IMG/VR virus record: IMGVR_UViG_3300025896_000179
Location: 1 to 25,754 of that record
From: a virus
DNA length: 25,754 bases
Direction: 5' to 3' (one strand)
Made by a program: the position numbers and the translations under genes. Numbering within the stretch: position 1 is the stretch's first letter; every line of letters begins with the position of its first letter. Below the pieces are notes generated by a model. That model was not told the origin of the DNA and searched no databases. It saw nothing but the letters and a program-made list of their open reading frames with translations. This document shows positions 23,501 to 25,754 of this stretch, piece by piece.

Positions 23501-25754
23501 TGAGTCACCGCTCCAAATTTCTAATTTCTCTCTAATAGTATCCCATGATAACATACCATCAGTACCATTAACAAAATCTAAAAATACTTTCTTAAATTCG
23601 TTTTTTGCTTGTTCTGGTAATCTATTAATAATCTGAAGTTTTTCAATATTTGGATATTGGTATGAACTACCATCTCCATCTGTATCTAAAATTGGTGGTA
23701 TATATTCATCTCTACCTGGTTGTAAAAAATTAGTAGTGTTTAAACCATTTGATGCTAAGATTTTACCTTTTGTCCAAACTAATGGGTCTTTCTTACCACT
23801 ACCACCACCAATGATTCTACCTGTAGAATCAACTATAGGATATTCAACCCCAGAACCTAGTATTTCATTACCATCTTTATCTCTATTATTCGGTTTATTA
23901 ATTCTCCAAAGAATACTACCAATATACGCACACCAAAGTCTAGGTGCGTGTATGAAACCACCTTTTTTATTAAACAAATGTTTTATTTCATTATTACCAA
24001 ACGGGTCAGCAGAACCATTATTATCATTCGCACCATAAATTTTAATATTATGTTCAGTATTAAAAGGTATTGTGTGTAAAAATAATGTCGCTTTTGCATA
24101 TTGTTCACATGAAATCGTTGTATTATTTGCAAGTGTACATTTTGCTTGGTCTTGGAAGTAATAGTATTCACTACCGAATAAACTAAAACTATCATCCGAA
24201 TAAGCATTTCTCATCCATTTATTGGTAAACCAATTAGAACCATCAAACCTAGTTTCGATATATGGGTATGTTACGTCTTTATTAGCACCACTAACAAATG
24301 TATTTAACAATGTTCTATTTTGACCTAAATTAGCGTGTAAATAATACTTATCAGTCATTGATTTATAAGCATCTTTTTTTCCACTATGAATAACTTTAAT
24401 GTTGCCAGTTTTTGTTAAGTCATAATAAGAATCAGTTGCTCTACCATCTTTATCTATTTTTTGTTGTATACCAGAATTTTTACGATTAGAAGCTAAACCA
24501 TTATCAAAATCTTTATAAAAAACATACATAAGTGGTAAACCTTTTAAAGGGGCATCACCAAAATCCATATTCACATATTCTTGAATACCTAAAGTACCAC
24601 CAAAGGAATTATAACCAGCAGATACGTCAACAGTATCTTCCATTAATTTTGATAATATGAAAGTGTTATCTGGTTTTACTTTTTCTGGTGCTGTGTATAG
24701 TACAACATCTTTTTTGTATTCTTCTGGTTTAATTATTTTAACATACATACCACCATCATTTGGCTTATCTACATATTTGTAATTAGCACCGTAAAGTTTA
24801 CCATATGAACGACTATAATTTGTTAAAAATCTAGCACCATTATCAGCTCGTTTAATCAAATTTTCTGGTGAATTATATGGCCAATCTCCCGAAAAACCAT
24901 CGTTTATCGGTAAAACAACTCCCATATCTATATTTGTATGTTTATATTTTTTCGTGGCTGTATCTACAGGTTCACCACCAATATAATTGTAAACATAGTC
25001 ACCGTTTGATAGGATTACAACATTGGTTTCGTTTGAGTTTATTGGCCCTGTTATTTTAGTAACAGAATCTAAAGTTAAAAACGTTAACGATGATTTTATT
25101 TTATCATCTTTAACACCTCTTAAAATAGCATCAGCTTCTATTTCAGCCATACTAGTAATCTCATCATCACTAAGTAATGTTGGGTCGTTTGTATAACCTA
25201 AAAATGTCATAGCTCTGATAACCATAAGTCTTGTTACATCATTATAGTTTTTCATCTCCATTCTAGCGTATGGGTCAAGTTCTGTATAAACTAAAGTATC
25301 GACAGGGTTAACTGGATACCATGTTGACACTTCTTTATCCATATCTGCTTTTACTGCGTCACTAGCTTTCTTTGCTTTTAGAAATGCTGCTAATAAATCA
25401 TCAATAAATACCAACTCATTAACATCTTGTGGTCTTTCTAAAACACCTTTTTCACCTAAATATTTTTCAACATATGTGTTTTCTTTTTCATCTTTTTCTC
25501 GATAATCTGGCCATGAAAAGAATTCTTTTTTATCTAAATATTGTTGGGCAATATCAGAATTAACTAAATTTGTTCCGAATTTTTTTTCTAATTGAGCTGT
25601 TCTAGCGGTATTTGTTGTCGCTTCAGCTGCAACAGAAACATCAAAAATAGTTTCCATAAATACTTCGACAGCCGCTGTAAATATTTCAACAATATTTCTA
25701 ACGGTTGGTTCAAAACCTAGGGTATTCGCAACTGTTTTTTTTAATTCCTCAGCA
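20600..25754 (-). CDS. Giant baseplate hub protein with two peptidoglycan hydrolase domains, partial (5' end beyond right edge)
   Basis: The reading frame stays open from the right edge, 32 codons above the first in-window Met (25657), so the true start lies outside and the protein exceeds 1717 residues. Numbered from that Met, residues about 1100-1200 (VRSYTAQVEMMGNAMIQ ... FHGAYMITRVKH) resemble the gp27/late-control-D hub fold. Residues about 1290-1435 are a VanY/M15 peptidase: H1359-x6-D1366 in TNHGWGIAVD, and H1427 in EEHWHFEY, are the zinc ligands. Residues about 1530-1680 resemble the P5-like lysozyme/transglycosylase family: KNPGNIRSG (N1562) and YAPWGDNNNPTTY. It would cut both the peptide and the glycan of peptidoglycan at the tail tip. 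The N-terminal 1100 residues are unrecognised. The hub domain fused to two hydrolases is larger than T4 gp5 plus gp27 together (about 970). Confidence 0.9.
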   Translation of the reverse strand, partial: AEELKKTVANTLGFEPTVRNIVEIFTAAVEVFMETIFDVSVAAEATTNTARTAQLEKKFGTNLVNSDIAQQYLDKKEFFSWPDYREKDEKENTYVEKYLGEKGVLERPQDVNELVFIDDLLAAFLKAKKASDAVKADMDKEVSTWYPVNPVDTLVYTELDPYARMEMKNYNDVTRLMVIRAMTFLGYTNDPTLLSDDEITSMAEIEADAILRGVKDDKIKSSLTFLTLDSVTKITGPINSNETNVVILSNGDYVYNYIGGEPVDTATKKYKHTNIDMGVVLPINDGFSGDWPYNSPENLIKRADNGARFLTNYSRSYGKLYGANYKYVDKPNDGGMYVKIIKPEEYKKDVVLYTAPEKVKPDNTFILSKLMEDTVDVSAGYNSFGGTLGIQEYVNMDFGDAPLKGLPLMYVFYKDFDNGLASNRKNSGIQQKIDKDGRATDSYYDLTKTGNIKVIHSGKKDAYKSMTDKYYLHANLGQNRTLLNTFVSGANKDVTYPYIETRFDGSNWFTNKWMRNAYSDDSFSLFGSEYYYFQDQAKCTLANNTTISCEQYAKATLFLHTIPFNTEHNIKIYGANDNNGSADPFGNNEIKHLFNKKGGFIHAPRLWCAYIGSILWRINKPNNRDKDGNEILGSGVEYPIVDSTGRIIGGGSGKKDPLVWTKGKILASNGLNTTNFLQPGRDEYIPPILDTDGDGSSYQYPNIEKLQIINRLPEQAKNEFKKVFLDFVNGTDGMLSWDTIREKLEIWSGDSTSYYKYLQKLHNAAVLDNLGNYHLPASLIVNEPNIKNIESYDIMTIVIQEGDRIPETNTRQPKHAYYMFLELKGDYTTNPAVTRIIDGLTQELIIVNTGWKIWETPITDKAVFYQKLREPILVKKEVFDKYFNAMITKLKTTADAYSESNIKKDLEQSIFGTSNEDTIKLVLYRTCKNIRDKWLAGTTDAANIMYQCGGTNGRSVVDTGLAIEYGNKSPKFIDTFRFVSRSFKDIGRELYINPLPINDYLVENTNTSVYDSISSLLASNNFDFVALPNFINFRKQEEIEAIFKPYGDYDEAISKGSCGPSFVCVYTGVKSKHLDFKNADYPNDGVDFRCVDNGNGSSNVDMAATPVDFTTETKDYEDGMGVFTVKYSQQNQNIFKDINLDQSEFSETDESLQIQEDISQKGSETNRSIAGQNIYNVYSVRSYTAQVEMMGNAMIQPMMYFQLDNIPMFHGAYMITRVKHAIKPNSMMTNFTGVRIKYTKTPTLSAMDLYMSLADTIDTSQASGNTAGGTETSGIFPPIVQTIMENGVMNGGTKGNTDNIKFTYVPEIPGINIILNATYAKSERVLVDEAVKPLVQMLTDWVAWMKSENFVVGGEGKTYAYITSLYRSTAHQIELAGTGSKGVAKVGRTNHGWGIAVDLQMFSKDGKVFHNDNKNGSPASFFNWTTNPAYGWLMTNSYKYGWMQPYKLRDGNGLEEHWHFEYHGTAAKCLMELNPASYGNTVSVNKDYKPGLVTNPKTKDGTPAVYVGCEYKYVKGAGDGTEVGCPAVSKNKPFTTQKSYKNQIIKKLTGPSQSVAGLKLVPEFYTNGALTKKGVMAMTQGVIEGLDTSPERKNPGNIRSGDGYAHYATWAEGWTAYLGKLNKWVSGKVTATASANYPNCYDIDSNKLFDDSGVPYKATGDYNYVAGNSPTLRQFVNVYAPWGDNNNPTTYCAGIAVTLKDYGFNINVDDKMNTWMT

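Noticed and set aside
1-25754. tRNA genes, CRISPR arrays, integrase, transposons, introns or inteins.
   Set aside because: I saw no cloverleaf, regular spaced repeats, or recombinase or homing-nuclease motifs, and the long genes run uninterrupted.

Overview
The window is a stretch of an AT-rich tailed-phage genome, by eye about one third G+C, from a large T4-like myovirus that most likely infects a member of the Bacteroidetes, probably a flavobacterium. The T4-like assignment rests on recognisable proteins: gp25 and gp6 baseplate wedge proteins, a gp27/late-control-D-like hub protein carrying peptidoglycan hydrolase domains, gp32 single-stranded DNA binding protein, a UvsX/RecA recombinase, a DnaB/gp41 helicase, an RNase H/flap-type 5' nuclease and NrdA/NrdB. 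The host assignment is inference. It rests on four intergenic promoters of the Bacteroidetes form TTTG-N19/20-TAnnTTTG, A-rich leaders without clear Shine-Dalgarno sequences, a eukaryote/Bacteroidetes-like NrdB, and SprB-like repeats (known from the flavobacterial gliding adhesin) in a tail-region protein.

Every gene lies on the minus strand, so transcription runs from high to low coordinates. From the right edge: a giant hub/lysis protein whose 5' end lies outside the window (20600-25754); a consensus promoter; four genes of unknown role (212, 133, 64 and 249 aa) ending at a strong terminator (18533-18557); tandem promoters and gp32, followed by a second terminator; then uvsX, a 5' nuclease, an unknown 167-aa gene, the helicase, nrdB and nrdA, closed by a third terminator (9762-9797). 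Beyond it lies a second structural block: gp25, gp6, a small membrane protein with 13 consecutive aspartates, a 1540-aa protein with a hydrophobic membrane-like block, a Cys-rich cluster and SprB-like repeats, a 602-aa protein, and a gene cut by the left edge.

The replication and nucleotide genes form one functional set. NrdA/B supply dNTPs, the helicase unwinds, gp32 coats single strands, UvsX drives recombination-dependent replication, and the 5' nuclease removes primers and flaps. The flanking structural genes build the baseplate and its cell-wall-cutting hub.

The most unusual part is the block after gp6 (1-7424). Two adjacent genes carry similar multi-helix hydrophobic segments, which is rare for baseplate proteins, and one of them joins this to adhesin-type repeats. 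I read it as a candidate host-binding or membrane-engaging tail module specific to Bacteroidetes phages; that is inference. No tRNA, CRISPR array, integrase, transposon or intron was seen. The longest gap without a gene is 236 bp (18341-18576), and it is filled by two promoters and a terminator.
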